NCBI GenBank assembly: GCA_002179805.1
Contig: NAVB01000791.1
Span: 1-17,917 of the forward strand
Source of the DNA: Acanthamoeba lenticulata
Taxonomy: Eukaryota; Discosea; Longamoebia; Acanthamoebidae
Length of the DNA stretch: 17,917 nucleotides
Direction: 5' to 3'
A model generated the notes under the pieces. The model did not search any database. It was not told the DNA's origin and saw nothing but the letters and a program-made list of their open reading frames with translations. The position numbers and the translations under genes are program-made. Of this stretch, positions 9,201-17,879 are shown one piece after another (the stretch's first letter is position 1; each line of letters opens with the position of its first letter).

Positions 9201-12200
9201 GACGGCGCGACAAGGGCAAGGAGCGGACTGGAGCCTCCGACGGCACCACGCCCGGCGCCTCGCCGCCGGCCTCGCCTTCTGCCGGCGGCGCCGCCAAGCG
9301 CAAGGCCGGCGGTGATGGCGAGGACGGCGGCAGTGCCGGTGGTGAGGGCGGCAGCAGCGCGCAGGAGGAGCTCAAGACCGAGGCCGCGGGCGACGCCAAG
9401 CGACCGCGCCTTGCGGCTGCCCAGGCCTCCTCGGCCGGGGACCGGGTGGTGCCCTACCAGTCGCTGCTGGCGTCGATCGTGAGCAATTGCCGAAAAACGA
9501 TCACATCGTTCATGATGCGACGATTCTTTGAAGAGAGCAAGCCCATCACCTACAAGGTGCTCGACAATGGGGATATCCTCTTCACCATCCCCCTCAACGA
9601 CGTCAAGATGCCCATCAAACAGATGCGGTACTTCCCTTCTTCTTCTTCTTCATCATCATCATCATCATCTTCATGCATGATGTACTGATGAACAACGCCT
9701 TCTTCCTTGCGCACGCACGCAGGATCTCCTTCCTGGGCGACTTCCGGTGGGTGGTCATCACGGAGGAGTCGCAGCCCACATTCACGCTCCTCGCACCCTT
9801 TATCGCCGCCAAGCAACCCCCACACCGTGCGTCAGCAGCCTCTTCGACCGAAAACAATGGCTTGACCAAAGAATGACTTCATGGCTGGGATTGGTGGGCG
9901 TGGGCGGGCGGGGGTAACGTGCAGTGGCCAGCGGTATTACGTACGAGCCGGGCCTGGGCTGGCGCTTCCAATACGACCACGTCGCCGATGACAAGGCCGA
10001 CTCGCTCAAGCTCTTCCTGCGCCAGCTACGCGGCGTGACCCGCATGACCACCCTCGCCAACGGTCTCGAAGCCGGTACGCGCAGCTGCACCCGCCCGCCC
10101 GTCGTTCCCTCCTCCCCTCTTCTCTTCCACACGGCCACCGCCATCACTCATCTCTTTCTCTCTTTCTCTCTTTCTCTCTCTTGCCGTGCGTTACTGCAGT
10201 GCTGAGCAATCCGGGCCAGTACGGCCACCTGATCCGCTACTTTGAGGTCCACCGGTTCACGCCCACCCACCTCGTGCTCCGATTCGACGAGGTGCGCCGA
10301 CGAGGCCTTGCCGACCACCATCACCACTGCCACCGCATGGCATGTCATGAACTCACCCGGGCTGTTGGTTGATGCGGGCGCAGGGACGCAAGGAACTGTT
10401 GATCAGCGTGTCGGAGGAGGCTAGCTTCGAGATCTCTTTGAGCGGGTACGGGCTCGCCCTCGCCCTCGTCCTGCGCTTGGCCTCGCGTTCGTTGTCGCAC
10501 GGATTTGACGCCCACCGCAACCATCACCACCACTGCCACCGCAGGTTCGAGTGCTCTCCCGTGGCGCCGCTTCTCCAGCTGATGCTCAACGCCCGGCGCA
10601 GCATCGCCGATCTCCTCGAGGTGCGCCTCGTCGTCCCCTCGCCCATCAGTCATGGCCTTGGTCGGCACTGACACGTGCACGCGTGCGGACAGGCGCTGTA
10701 CCGAACGAGTGAGCCGCTGGACATGATCAACGCGTTCCTGCACAACGCCACGCCCGACACCAACAACTACGTGCTGGCCAACGACTTTTGCCTCATCCCG
10801 CGTGACGTCACACACGTGCGGCTCATCTACAAGAACACGTACGACCTCTCAGCCTCGCATTTGGCGTCTGTTCTGTGCTGACGCGTGCTGACGTCACCAT
10901 CGTCCTGGTTCTCTTGCTGCGTAGGCTGGGGGTCGACTTCCGTTTCCTGCCCAACAATCTGATCCACATCGAGGACGCGTCGTCGTCCTCCTCCTCGACC
11001 GGCTTGCCGCCGGGCATCACGGGGAGCCTCCACCGGCGCCACCAGCTCCTGCCCCTGACCAACTTCCAGGCCTTTTACGCGGAGCACCTCCAGCCGCTGG
11101 TGGCGCCCACCCTGCCTCCGCTGCCCCAGCAGCACCAGCAGGACAAGCCCGCGGTGACCGTACGTGCTCTTCCCGCACTGGCTCACACGATGACCCGGTT
11201 GCGCTCACGATGGGTGGCGGTGATGCAGGGCCTGCTGACGCGGGACGTGTTCACTGACGCGCTGGGCCTCTTGCACCGGTTCATGGGCGCGCTCTACCTC
11301 TACCGCCAGGCCGGGGCCGTCCTCAAGAACGAAGGCTTTGAGGTACGTTGAGCGACAAGACCCAATCATGATCACCATGTTGTTCGTTCTCACCATCAAC
11401 ACCTTCATTGTTATCGTCGCGTGCAGGATGTGAAGGCCGAGAAGCCCAACAAGATGGTGTTCACAACGGTGAACAAGCAGAGCTTTTCCATTTCCATCGT
11501 CAACCACGTCCACTTGACCCTCCACGCCAAGAACGAGCGGAAACAAGGTATGGCCAATCAATTTATTCTTTTTTTAAAATAGATTTAAACCCATAAACAA
11601 GCTCACGGCATGACTGCTGCAGAGACGACGGCGCTGTTCGGAGTGCCCAAGCCGGCAGCGCAGGAGCGGCCGGACCTGACCGAGGAAGAGAGCAGCGTGC
11701 TCGAAGACTTTTTCCAGCGCCACGTTGCCTCGCCACCGTTCTACCACGCCGTGAGCCACATGACGTCGCTCGTGCGGCTCCTCACGCTGCCGCTTCCCGT
11801 TCTCCAGAAGTTCATCCAGCTCATGAAGCGGGAGAACGACCAATCGCGTCGACTCCCCGCCTCGACCGCCTCTTCGGATGCAACTACAACTGCTGCTGCG
11901 TCCACGCTCTCGGCCACGACGACAACGACGACAACTGGCCTTCGATGGCTCCTCGCCGCGCCGCCGCTCTTTGCCAGCTTGTCCGCCGGCCAACCGGCCG
12001 TCTTCCACGACCGGACTGCGGCCTCGCTCTCCTTCGTGGTAATGCTCGCCACGAAACTCGCCAATGGAACAACAACGTATGGTGATGCTGATGTTGACGT
12101 TGTGCTGGGTGCACGCGCAGGTGGGCTTCAACTGGCGGGGCAAGGTGCCGATCGGCATCGGACTGCAGTACAGGTACCAGGAGCGGGCGTGGGCCGCCTG

Positions 12201-12515
12201 GGCGGCTGCCGGCCAGGAGCCGGCCGCCACCGGCATTCCAGCGCCGCTCCAGCAGCTGCTCGCCAGCTTGCCTCCCAACACGCCTGAAGGTACTCACTCT
12301 TTCACCATCGTTGCCATCACGTATCTGCTTCATGACCACCAGTGCTGACGCTGGCTTTGTGCGGCGGAGCAGGGATGGTGGTCGTGGCCGCCGTCAACGC
12401 GCTGGCGGAGCAGCCTCTAGAGACCCTGTTGGCCTTGGCCGGGCTGGAGCCTCAGCCGCCACAGCCTCCCGCGCCAGTCGTGGCGCCAGTCCACGTGGCG
12501 GCAGAGGGCAGTTGA
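6246..12515 (+). CDS. MED14: Mediator of RNA polymerase II transcription subunit 14 (MED14/RGR1)
   Basis: MED14 is the backbone subunit linking the head, middle and tail of Mediator in the nucleus. Exons: 6246-6355, 6455-6587, 6696-6787, 6880-6958, 7024-7147, 7219-7368, 7454-7576, 7677-7803, 7889-8054, 8120-8384, 8451-8636, 8713-8836, 8911-9627, 9723-9826, 9925-10074, 10200-10291, 10384-10445, 10545-10620, 10693-10838, 10925-11159, 11229-11342, 11427-11547, 11623-12038, 12121-12289 and 12373-12515. Phase closes at all 24 junctions: 1407 aa. The N-terminal MED14 domain (about 10-210) is clear: VKLSTVIHRAVERCYKEL, then a DRDRKIALRDC-like segment, LLVLVKWS, and AIDVLATGTYSPLP followed by NIIPP. 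Exon 13 carries a Ser/Pro/Ala-rich insert (about 580-740) with basic clusters AKRKAGG (about 690) and KRPRL (about 724) that could be nuclear localisation signals. Smaller poly-Ser and poly-Thr tracts occur in exons 20 and 23. The exon 12 acceptor is NAGNAG-like (exon may start at 8710 or 8713). The exon 2 donor is the least certain junction. Confidence 0.93.
6376..6392 (+). repeat. T17 homopolymer in MED14 intron 1
   Basis: An uninterrupted run of 17 T lies about 60 nt before the acceptor at 6454. It is probably a pyrimidine tract or slippage run and is a likely place for length errors. Confidence 0.8.
7641..7664 (+). repeat. (CCCTGG)4 tandem repeat in MED14 intron 7
   Basis: Four exact hexanucleotide units lie just after a branch-like CCTGAC and before the GCGCAG acceptor at 7676. 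It is a GC-rich minisatellite inside an otherwise ordinary 100-nt intron. Confidence 0.85.
9636..9676 (+). repeat. (TTC)n/(ATC)n microsatellite in MED14 intron 13
   Basis: TTC units run into CAT/ATC units directly after the donor at 9628, within a 95-nt intron. It is non-coding in the accepted exon chain. Confidence 0.8.
10150..10181 (+). repeat. Polypyrimidine (CTCTTT)n tract in MED14 intron 15
   Basis: A repeated C/T tract precedes the TTACTGCAG acceptor at 10199. It makes this 125-nt intron the longest in the gene and probably serves as the pyrimidine tract. Confidence 0.8.
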
Positions 12516-12595
12516 GCTGCTTGGAGTAGTCGAAACTACATCTGAGAAAGTAATCGTCCTCCTTGGGATGCATTGTTTGAATTCCAAAAATTCCA

Positions 12596-12602
12596 TATAA
12601 AA
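12596..12602 (+). promoter_or_regulatory. TATA box (TATAAAA) of the calcineurin A gene
   Basis: TATAAAA lies about 70 bp before the ATG at 12666, in a 150-bp spacer that is more AT-rich than the flanking genes. Initiation about 30 bp downstream would leave a short leader of about 40 nt. The MED14 3' UTR must end in the same spacer; no AATAAA is seen for it. Confidence 0.65.
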
Positions 12603-12665
12603 TCCCGCAAGACAGAAAGAGATCTGTGATTGGCACCATTTGAATCGCTAACGTTGCTGGGAAGG

Positions 12666-14635
12666 ATGGACTTGAAGCCCAAGTACGACACGAAGGAGCG
12701 CGTGATTAAGGAGGCGGCCGCTCCAATCGCTGGTTACCTGGAGGATTTCTGGCCTCAAGATGGCCCCATCGACCTCGACAAGCTGAAGGCCCATTTGGTG
12801 GGCGAGGGTCGATTGTCGAAGGCTGACGCCGCTCGCTTGCTCGAAACCGTCACAAAGATCTTCAGGAAGGAGCCCAACCTCCTCGACGTCCCCCAGCCGG
12901 TCACCGGTACGTCCCAGGGACTTCACGTTACTTGTTGTTGTCGTAAAAAGGCGAGGGCTTATTTGAATGCTATTTCGCCAGTGTGTGGTGATGTGCATGG
13001 TCAGTTCTATGACTTGATGAAGCTGTTCGAGGTGGGCGGCGATCCAAAGACCACGCAGTACCTCTTTTTGGGCGACTACGTTGATAGAGGTATCCTTCCT
13101 GATTCATCACATTTTTTATTTTTTTTCATCATCAAGCTCATCTTAATATGTTACGCCTCAGGCTCCTTCTCCGTCGAGGTACTCCTCTACATGTTCGCCC
13201 TCAAAGTCAACCATCCCAACACCTTCTGGATGATTCGCGGCAATCACGAGTGTCGCCATCTCACCGCCTACTTCACCTTCAAGGAGGAGTGTACGTTTTC
13301 CTCCCTTCTTCCTCCTTCTTGTCGTCTTCCTTAGCTTCTGAGCCTCGCCGCCAAACAGGCCTGCACAAGTACGACAACGACCTCTACGACCTGTGCATGG
13401 AGTCCTTCGACGCCCTGCCCCTGGCTGCCATCATGAACGGCCAGTTCTTCTGCGTCCACGGCGGCCTCTCGCCCAGCATCAGCACCGTACGTCTCTCCTC
13501 TCATCACACGTCGCAACATCAGCTTCATAACATTCTTCCTCATCTTCTTCTTGTTCTACGCGTAGTTGGAGGACGTCAAGTCGATCGACCGGTTCAGGGA
13601 GCCCCCGCAGAGCGGTCCGCTCTGGTGCGACCCGCCTCTCTACCCCTTTCCTCCACCTTAGCCGACAACGAGCTGATGTCGTCATCTTTTGCAGTGACCT
13701 TCTGTGGTCGGACCCGATCGAGTCGTATGGCCCGCACGACCACACCGAGTTCGAGTACAACGAGACGCGCGGGTGCTCGTACTCGTACGGATTCAAGGCC
13801 GTGGTGGACTTCCTCGACAGGAACGGCCTCTTGTGCATGATCCGCGCCCACGAGGCGCAGGACCACGGCTACAAGATGCACGCCAAGCACCCGGAGACGC
13901 AGTTCCCGACCGTCATCACGCTCTTCTCGGCGCCCAACTACCTCGACGCCTATGGCAACAAGGGGGCCGTCATGCGGTACGAGAACACGGTGATGAACAT
14001 CCGCCAGTTCAACCACTCGCCGCACCCCTACTGGCTGCCCAACTTCATGAACGTCTTCACCTGGTCGCTCCCCTTCGTGGCCGAGAAGGGTGCGTCCTCT
14101 TCCCTATTGCGATGATGATGACGTCGATGATGCTAATGATGATGATGCAGTCGGCGAGAGTCTGCTGGCCATGCTCAAGGTCGTTGATGACGAGGAGGAC
14201 GAGGAGGCCGAGCGGAAGAGGCTGGCCGAGAAGGCCGCGGAGACGCCCGCCAGCGAGCAGCCGGCTCAGCCCGAGGTGGTCCTGGACGCGGCGCACAAGG
14301 AGGCCATCAGGAGGAAGATCCTCGCGGCCTCGAAGCTGCTCAGCATGATGAAGACCCTCCGGTCCGAGCAGGAGACCATCTTGCAGCTCAAGGCCCTCGC
14401 CCCCGGCCAGCAGATCCCGAGAGGCCTCCTCGCCCAGGGCCCCGAGGCCATCCGGGCAGGTGCGTCTCCCTCTTCTGTTTCTTCTTTTTATCCTCTTCAC
14501 CTTCTTGGTCTTCTTCATGTTGTTGTTGTTGTTGTAAGACTAAGTCACCTTCATCCCTCTGCAGCCATCGGTAACTTTGAGCAGGCCAAGAGCCTCGACA
14601 AGTACAACGAGGCCTGGCCCAAGGCCGCCCCTTGA
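12666..14635 (+). CDS. CNA: Calcineurin A (PP2B, Ca2+/calmodulin-dependent Ser/Thr phosphatase catalytic subunit)
   Basis: Exons: 12666-12906, 12982-13089, 13162-13290, 13359-13486, 13566-13624, 13695-14089, 14151-14459 and 14565-14635. Phase closes at all seven junctions, giving 479 aa. The metallophosphatase motifs are intact: GDVHG (83-87), GDYVDRG (111-117) and RGNHE (142-146), followed by HGGLSP and [14 protein letters not shown]. The PP2B-specific regulatory tail is present in order. A calcineurin-B-binding helix follows [16 protein letters not shown] (to about 365). An acidic linker follows. A calmodulin-binding segment [15 protein letters not shown] lies at about 403-417. A short autoinhibitory-like segment [16 protein letters not shown] (460-475) comes just before the stop. 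The enzyme dephosphorylates targets when calcium activates calmodulin and the B subunit; neither partner gene is in this window. The ATG at 12666 is the only ATG matching the family N-terminus. Confidence 0.95.
14101..14149 (+). repeat. GAT-rich microsatellite in calcineurin intron 6
   Basis: Imperfect GAT units fill most of this 61-nt intron and include a branch-like TGCTAATGA before the GCAG acceptor. Confidence 0.7.
14519..14535 (+). repeat. (GTT)n microsatellite in calcineurin intron 7
   Basis: A short run of GTT units lies upstream of a branch-like GACTAAG and a CTGCAG acceptor at 14564. Confidence 0.75.
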
Positions 14636-14815
14636 TTCCGCTGATGGTCTCTCGGGACGATCGATAATGAATCATGGCGTTCTTACGTGCGCAGCAGCGT
14701 AAAAGAAGAGTAGAGATGAAGATGAAGGTGGGCCAAGTAGTAAAGATGAAGGAGAAGAAGAAGAAGAAGAGGAAGACGGCTGCGTAACGTGAAGCGTAAA
14801 AAAATAATTAATCTT
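14636..14815. other. Convergent 3' spacer between calcineurin A and the CMC4-like gene
   Basis: The calcineurin stop (14635) and the minus-strand stop of the CMC4-like gene (14816) are 180 bp apart, so the 3' UTRs probably abut or overlap. The spacer holds a purine-rich run with an AAG microsatellite (about 14752-14771) and an AT patch (about 14797-14819). No exact AATAAA serves either gene. Confidence 0.6.
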
Positions 14816-15093
14816 TTAATGCTGCGTTGGTGTTTTTGAGTCTTCTTCGCGGGGGCTTCGGTGCTGCCGCATGCACTGCTGGAAAGTGTCGAGCTCCTTG
14901 CGGCAGCGCTCCTCCTTGTAGTTGTTCTTGGCCAGGCACGTCTGTATCTCGCACGCCAGCGCCTGACACGGACCCGGCGGTCGGACCTCTTTCGTGTCTT
15001 CGGGGGCCACAGCGGTTAGCGTGCTGCAAGAGAGGCAGAAGGAGTGCACGCACCAGGGCCCGTGGTGGCAGGGGTGGACGAGGTGCTGCCCAT
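14816..15093 (-). CDS. CMC4: CMC4/p8-MTCP1-like twin-CX9C protein
   Basis: Exons 15093-15054 and 14988-14816, with a 65-nt intron (donor GTGCGTGCA, branch-like GCTAACC, acceptor GAAAG), give 70 aa, the usual size for CMC4. The core is PCQALACEIQTCLAKNNYKE followed by ERCRKELDTFQQC. It holds two CX9C motifs (C-QALACEIQT-C and C-RKELDTFQQ-C) plus the extra family cysteine in ACEIQTC. Such proteins fold by disulfide bonding in the mitochondrial intermembrane space, usually through the Mia40 relay; their exact role is unclear. An unspliced frame could start at a GTG at 15049, but it has no ATG. The first exon is nearly identical to that of the next gene upstream. Its ATG is only 67 nt after the neighbour's inferred stop. 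Confidence 0.8.
15054..15093 (-). repeat. Duplicated first exon, copy 2 (partner at 16411-16450)
   Basis: First exon of the CMC4-like gene, encoding MGSTSSTPATTGP; copy 1 encodes MGSTSSTPDATGP. A GAGCAAG motif also precedes both ATGs by a similar distance, so the repeated block includes part of the leader. Confidence 0.85.
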
Positions 15094-15119
15094 GATGTCC
15101 TTCTTGCTCAATCTACAAC

Positions 15120-15177
15120 CTACAGAATAAGATCAAATAAATGAAATTTATTTGCATTTTTAGTCTTCCATGCTTAC
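15120..15177 (-). other. Possible intron (GTAAGC...TGTAG) joining the two neighbouring genes
   Basis: On the minus strand GTAAGC at 15177 and TTCTGTAG ending at 15120 bound a T-rich 58-nt segment with a branch-like GACTAAA. Splicing it would carry the upstream gene's main frame (codon ACG A|GT) straight into frame with the CMC4-like ATG at 15093. The same segment contains AATAAA, so splicing and cleavage would compete. It may instead be chance sequence in a spacer. Confidence 0.35.
15147..15152 (-). terminator. Poly(A) signal AATAAA after the unrecognised coiled-coil gene
   Basis: AATAAA on the minus strand lies 7 nt after a TAA at 15162-15160 and 54 nt before the next gene's ATG. Its position supports the gene ending at 15160 rather than at the later TAG (15115-15113). 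Confidence 0.5.
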
Positions 15178-16450
15178 TCGTGATGGGAAGGGGCATGAAA
15201 GTGCAGTGTCCTCCTTGATGATGTCGAGGCGGGCCACGGTTTTGGCTCACGACCCAGCGTCGCGCCTCCATCTTGCGGCGGTGCTCCTTCTCCATCTCGT
15301 AGAGGGCCTCTACGATGCTGGCCGGCCGTTTGGCGTGGGCCGCTGTCTCGGCCCTCTTTTTAGCCCGCCTGGCCACGTCCTTGGCCTTGCGGCGGATCGC
15401 CCTCTGGCGGGCCTTGTCGTGGTGGGCTTTGTGATCGGGTTGGTCGAGGTGGAAGCGCTCGTTGACCACGCGTTGGAACTCGCCGTCAGAGAGCTCCCGT
15501 CCTTCAGCTTCGAGTTCAGCACGAAGCTCCTTCCGGATCTCGAAGAGGCGGACCTGGCGGGCCGGGTTGTGGCCCATGCCGAGCGGGCCCTGCATTTCAA
15601 TGGCGAAGAGGCCCTCGAACTCGTGCTTCTGCTTGTCAGGCCTAATCTTGTGCCGACGCTTGAACTTGGCGAGCTGGGCCGTGTGGAGGATGTCCATGAG
15701 GGTGGGGTTGTTGCGGTTGGCCGGCAGCGTCACGTCGACCGGCTGCTTGAGCACCCACGTACGGACAAGGGCAAGGTACTCCCAGACCTCGGGACTCTTG
15801 CTGAAGGCCATTGGCCAGGTGTCGGTGGCAGCGGGATCGGGGAGGAAGAGCGTTTGCGCACCGTGGAGGCCAAGGCGGCTCGTGAGCAGGGTCGCGTCGG
15901 CAGCATCCCAGCCACCAGGCGGGCGGATGATGTTATGGGTGGAGAGGTCCGGGTCGATGATGCGGCGCATGGCCCGTTCGTTGAGAGACGCCTCGCAGTC
16001 CGCGTCGGTGGTGTCGAGGAGGCCGCTAAAGAAGGCCTCAGTCCGCTCCTCAACGATCTCGGTCTTGTGGCGGCGATCTTCATCCTCTTCGTCTCCCTCC
16101 CGTTGTCGGCGGCCTCGGCTTCGTCCTCGTCGCTCGTCGACGTGACCACCCTTCTCTCCTTCCTCTTCCATGAAGACCTGGCCTCCGTGGGTGCTGCTGC
16201 TTCTGTGGGGAGCTCGCGAACAAGAGGCGACCCTAAAGGCTCGGCATCCTTTTCTAAGCGGTTGTCCACAGACGGAAGCGCGGGAGGAGCCGACTCAAGG
16301 CGAGCGGGGGAGGGGGGCGATGTTGGACCAGCGGGGGCTGCAGCGGGCTCTTGTCAGTCCGCGGACTGGTGCAAGAGAGGCAGAAGAAGTAAGTGCACTG
16401 TTGCACGCACCAGGACCCGTGGCGTCAGGGGTGGAAGAGGTGCTACCCAT
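15160..16450 (-). CDS. Unrecognised basic, coiled-coil-rich protein with apparent frame breaks
   Basis: Exon 1 is 16450-16411 (MGSTSSTPDATGP). A 73-nt intron (GTGCGTGCAA...CTGCAG) leads to exon 2 at 16337. The protein opens with a Pro/Ala-rich stretch and a KRKERR basic patch followed by an acidic Ser/Asp/Glu run. The long central frame, clearest from 16063 to about 15240, includes DPDLSTHNIIRPPGGWDAAD and LPANRNNPTLMDILHTAQLA. It ends in a highly charged Arg/Lys/Glu/Ala region that should form a coiled coil. I know no family for it; a nuclear or nucleic-acid-linked role is only a guess from composition. Two joins do not close simply. The 5' frame must shift near 16150-16063, by an unusual intron starting GTGGTC at 16149 or a missing base. 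A +1 step near 15240 is needed to reach the natural-looking end VARLDIIKEDTALSCPF... and the TAA at 15160. Without that step the frame runs to a TAG at 15113. Confidence 0.55.
16411..16450 (-). repeat. Duplicated first exon, copy 1 (partner at 15054-15093)
   Basis: This 40-nt exon matches the first exon of the CMC4-like gene at 35 of 40 positions. It has the same length, start codon, final phase and donor (G|GTGCGTGCA). Similarity continues into the intron as the 16-mer TTCTGCCTCTCTTGCA, offset by about 10 nt. Confidence 0.85.
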
Positions 16451-16506
16451 TACGGACTTGCTCCGCTCTCAAAATAAAAAAATGTATTTTTGAAGCAAAA
16501 ACGCGC

Positions 16507-17879
16507 TCACAAAGCCGAGCTGGAGAGACAGTGCAACAGGTGCTCGTGCATGTCTGTCCAGACAATGGACAAAACGGACCCAAAGTGAGTGATGTGGGGA
16601 CATGAACGCGCGCGGAGGGGCGCATCTGTGTGCGTACCGCGGTAGGTGATCCACTGCGAGCAGACGTCGCACTGCTGCGTGCGTGCCCCGCAGGCGGCTT
16701 CGTGCTCGCCCAGCTCCAGCGCCATGAACTCGAGGCTGCAGTACGGACAGTGGACGCTGCGCAGCGGGCAAGCCTCGGCCCGGTGCCGCGCGAGCGCCTG
16801 CTTCTCCACCCGCGCCCCGCACTCGCACTCGACCTCGGCGTGTTCGTCGGCCACGTGCTGCGCCAGCTCGGGCTTCCTGACCGTCTTGCCGCACTTGTCG
16901 CATCGCGCGTTCTGGCGCTGGCACACGGCCTCGTGCAGCGCGAGCCGCTCCGGCGCTACCTTGGCTCCGCTGTACCGCGTTTGGCGTGAGTCAAATGGGG
17001 AAGCGCATGAACGTAAACGAGGCGCGGACCAGTTGGAGCAGGTGGCAAAGTCCTGGTGGCTGCTGCCCGTGAAGAAGCTGTTGCCGCTGGACACGCGCCA
17101 GCCCTTGGGCGTCGCCTCGGCCTCGCCCGCGGTCTCGACCTCCGTCATCGCCGGCGGCTGGTATCCTGTCATGTGCGCCAAGTCAAGCTCGGCGCTCGCG
17201 GCCCCGCGCTCAGCAGGCTCCATCGGGCCGTGGGCGTGCGTGCCTTCCATGGGGACAAAGTCCACCTCGAGGTTGGTGTCCACAATACAGACGGCGCTCT
17301 GCGGCTTGAGCTCCATCGTGCGGAAGGCCAGCCGCTTCTTGCTGCGTTGCGCGCGCGCATAAGGTCAATCACGTCTCAAGCGGGGTTCAGAGACGGGGGA
17401 GGCCAAGCGCGAACGCACCGGTAGGTCAGCTGGAAGGAGGTGCCCTCGGCCAGGACCGTGAACCGCCGCAGCAGCGCCTCGAGCCTGCATCCTCCCCGCC
17501 CCCCCGCCCAACGGCGACGAGGTCAGTTGTTCATTTTCATTCGAGGCCGGTCGAGGCGGGCGTGCACATACACGGCCTTGGGGTTGTCGATCGCGTAAAA
17601 GTCGGCGTTGAGCGGCTGCAGCTTGGCGAACGAGCCCTTGGGCAGCGAAACTGACGCCAACGACCGAGGCGTGAGGCCTCAGCAACGAAGCTACGAACAA
17701 GGGACGAGAGAGGTGGTGGCCAGCGCACCCGTGCGGAGATGTACGCGCTGGCCCTCGTCCAGCTCGAGGTTCTCCTTGACCCACGCAGGGACGAAGCACT
17801 GGCCCTCGGGCGCCGAGAACTCCAGCACGCCGCAGTACGCCAGCCGATTACTCGCCGCATTCCTTTTTTTTGTGAGCAT
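16507..17879 (-). CDS. UFD1-domain protein with C-terminal TRAF/XAF1-type zinc fingers (5' end uncertain)
   Basis: Exons: 17879-17729 (start uncertain), 17650-17572, 17484-17419, 17341-17030, 16969-16638 and 16553-16507. Phase closes at all five introns, giving 328 aa from the ATG at 17879. The UFD1 fold is clear: CGVLEFSAPEGQCFVPAW, then LPKGSFAKLQPLNADF, NPKAVLEALLRRFTVL, and FRTMELKPQSAVCIVDTNLE. A linker of about 70 aa leads to Cys/His fingers: CSNC...H...C, CDKCGKTV...H...H, CECGARV...H...C, CPYC...H...C and CDVC...H...H..C. Plant PRLI-interacting factor K proteins have this UFD1 plus zinc-finger layout; UFD1 domains act with the p97/CDC48 ubiquitin segregase. A stop directly precedes the ATG at 17879, and canonical UFD1 has more sequence N-terminal to CGVLEF. 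So either an exon lies beyond the right edge (acceptor near 17863), or this copy is N-terminally short. Confidence 0.82.

Noticed and set aside
7641..10181. Tandem repeats in MED14 introns as CRISPR or mobile-element remnants
   Set aside because: They are simple microsatellites of 3-8 nt units inside spliceosomal introns, with no spacers, terminal repeats or transposase.
13148..14348. Two plus-strand open frames overlapping calcineurin (13148-13840 and 13704-14348)
   Set aside because: Both are out-of-frame readings across calcineurin exons and introns. The correct frame reproduces the phosphatase motifs exactly.
15024..15053. 30-nt intron ending at TTGCAG in the CMC4-like gene
   Set aside because: It is far shorter than any other intron here. 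The 65-nt choice has a proper branch motif and gives the expected CMC4 length.
15170..16477. Long plus-strand open frame of 435 codons antisense to the coiled-coil gene
   Set aside because: It mirrors the GC-rich antisense gene and has no recognisable domain. The minus strand has the spliced start, charged coiled coil and poly(A) signal.
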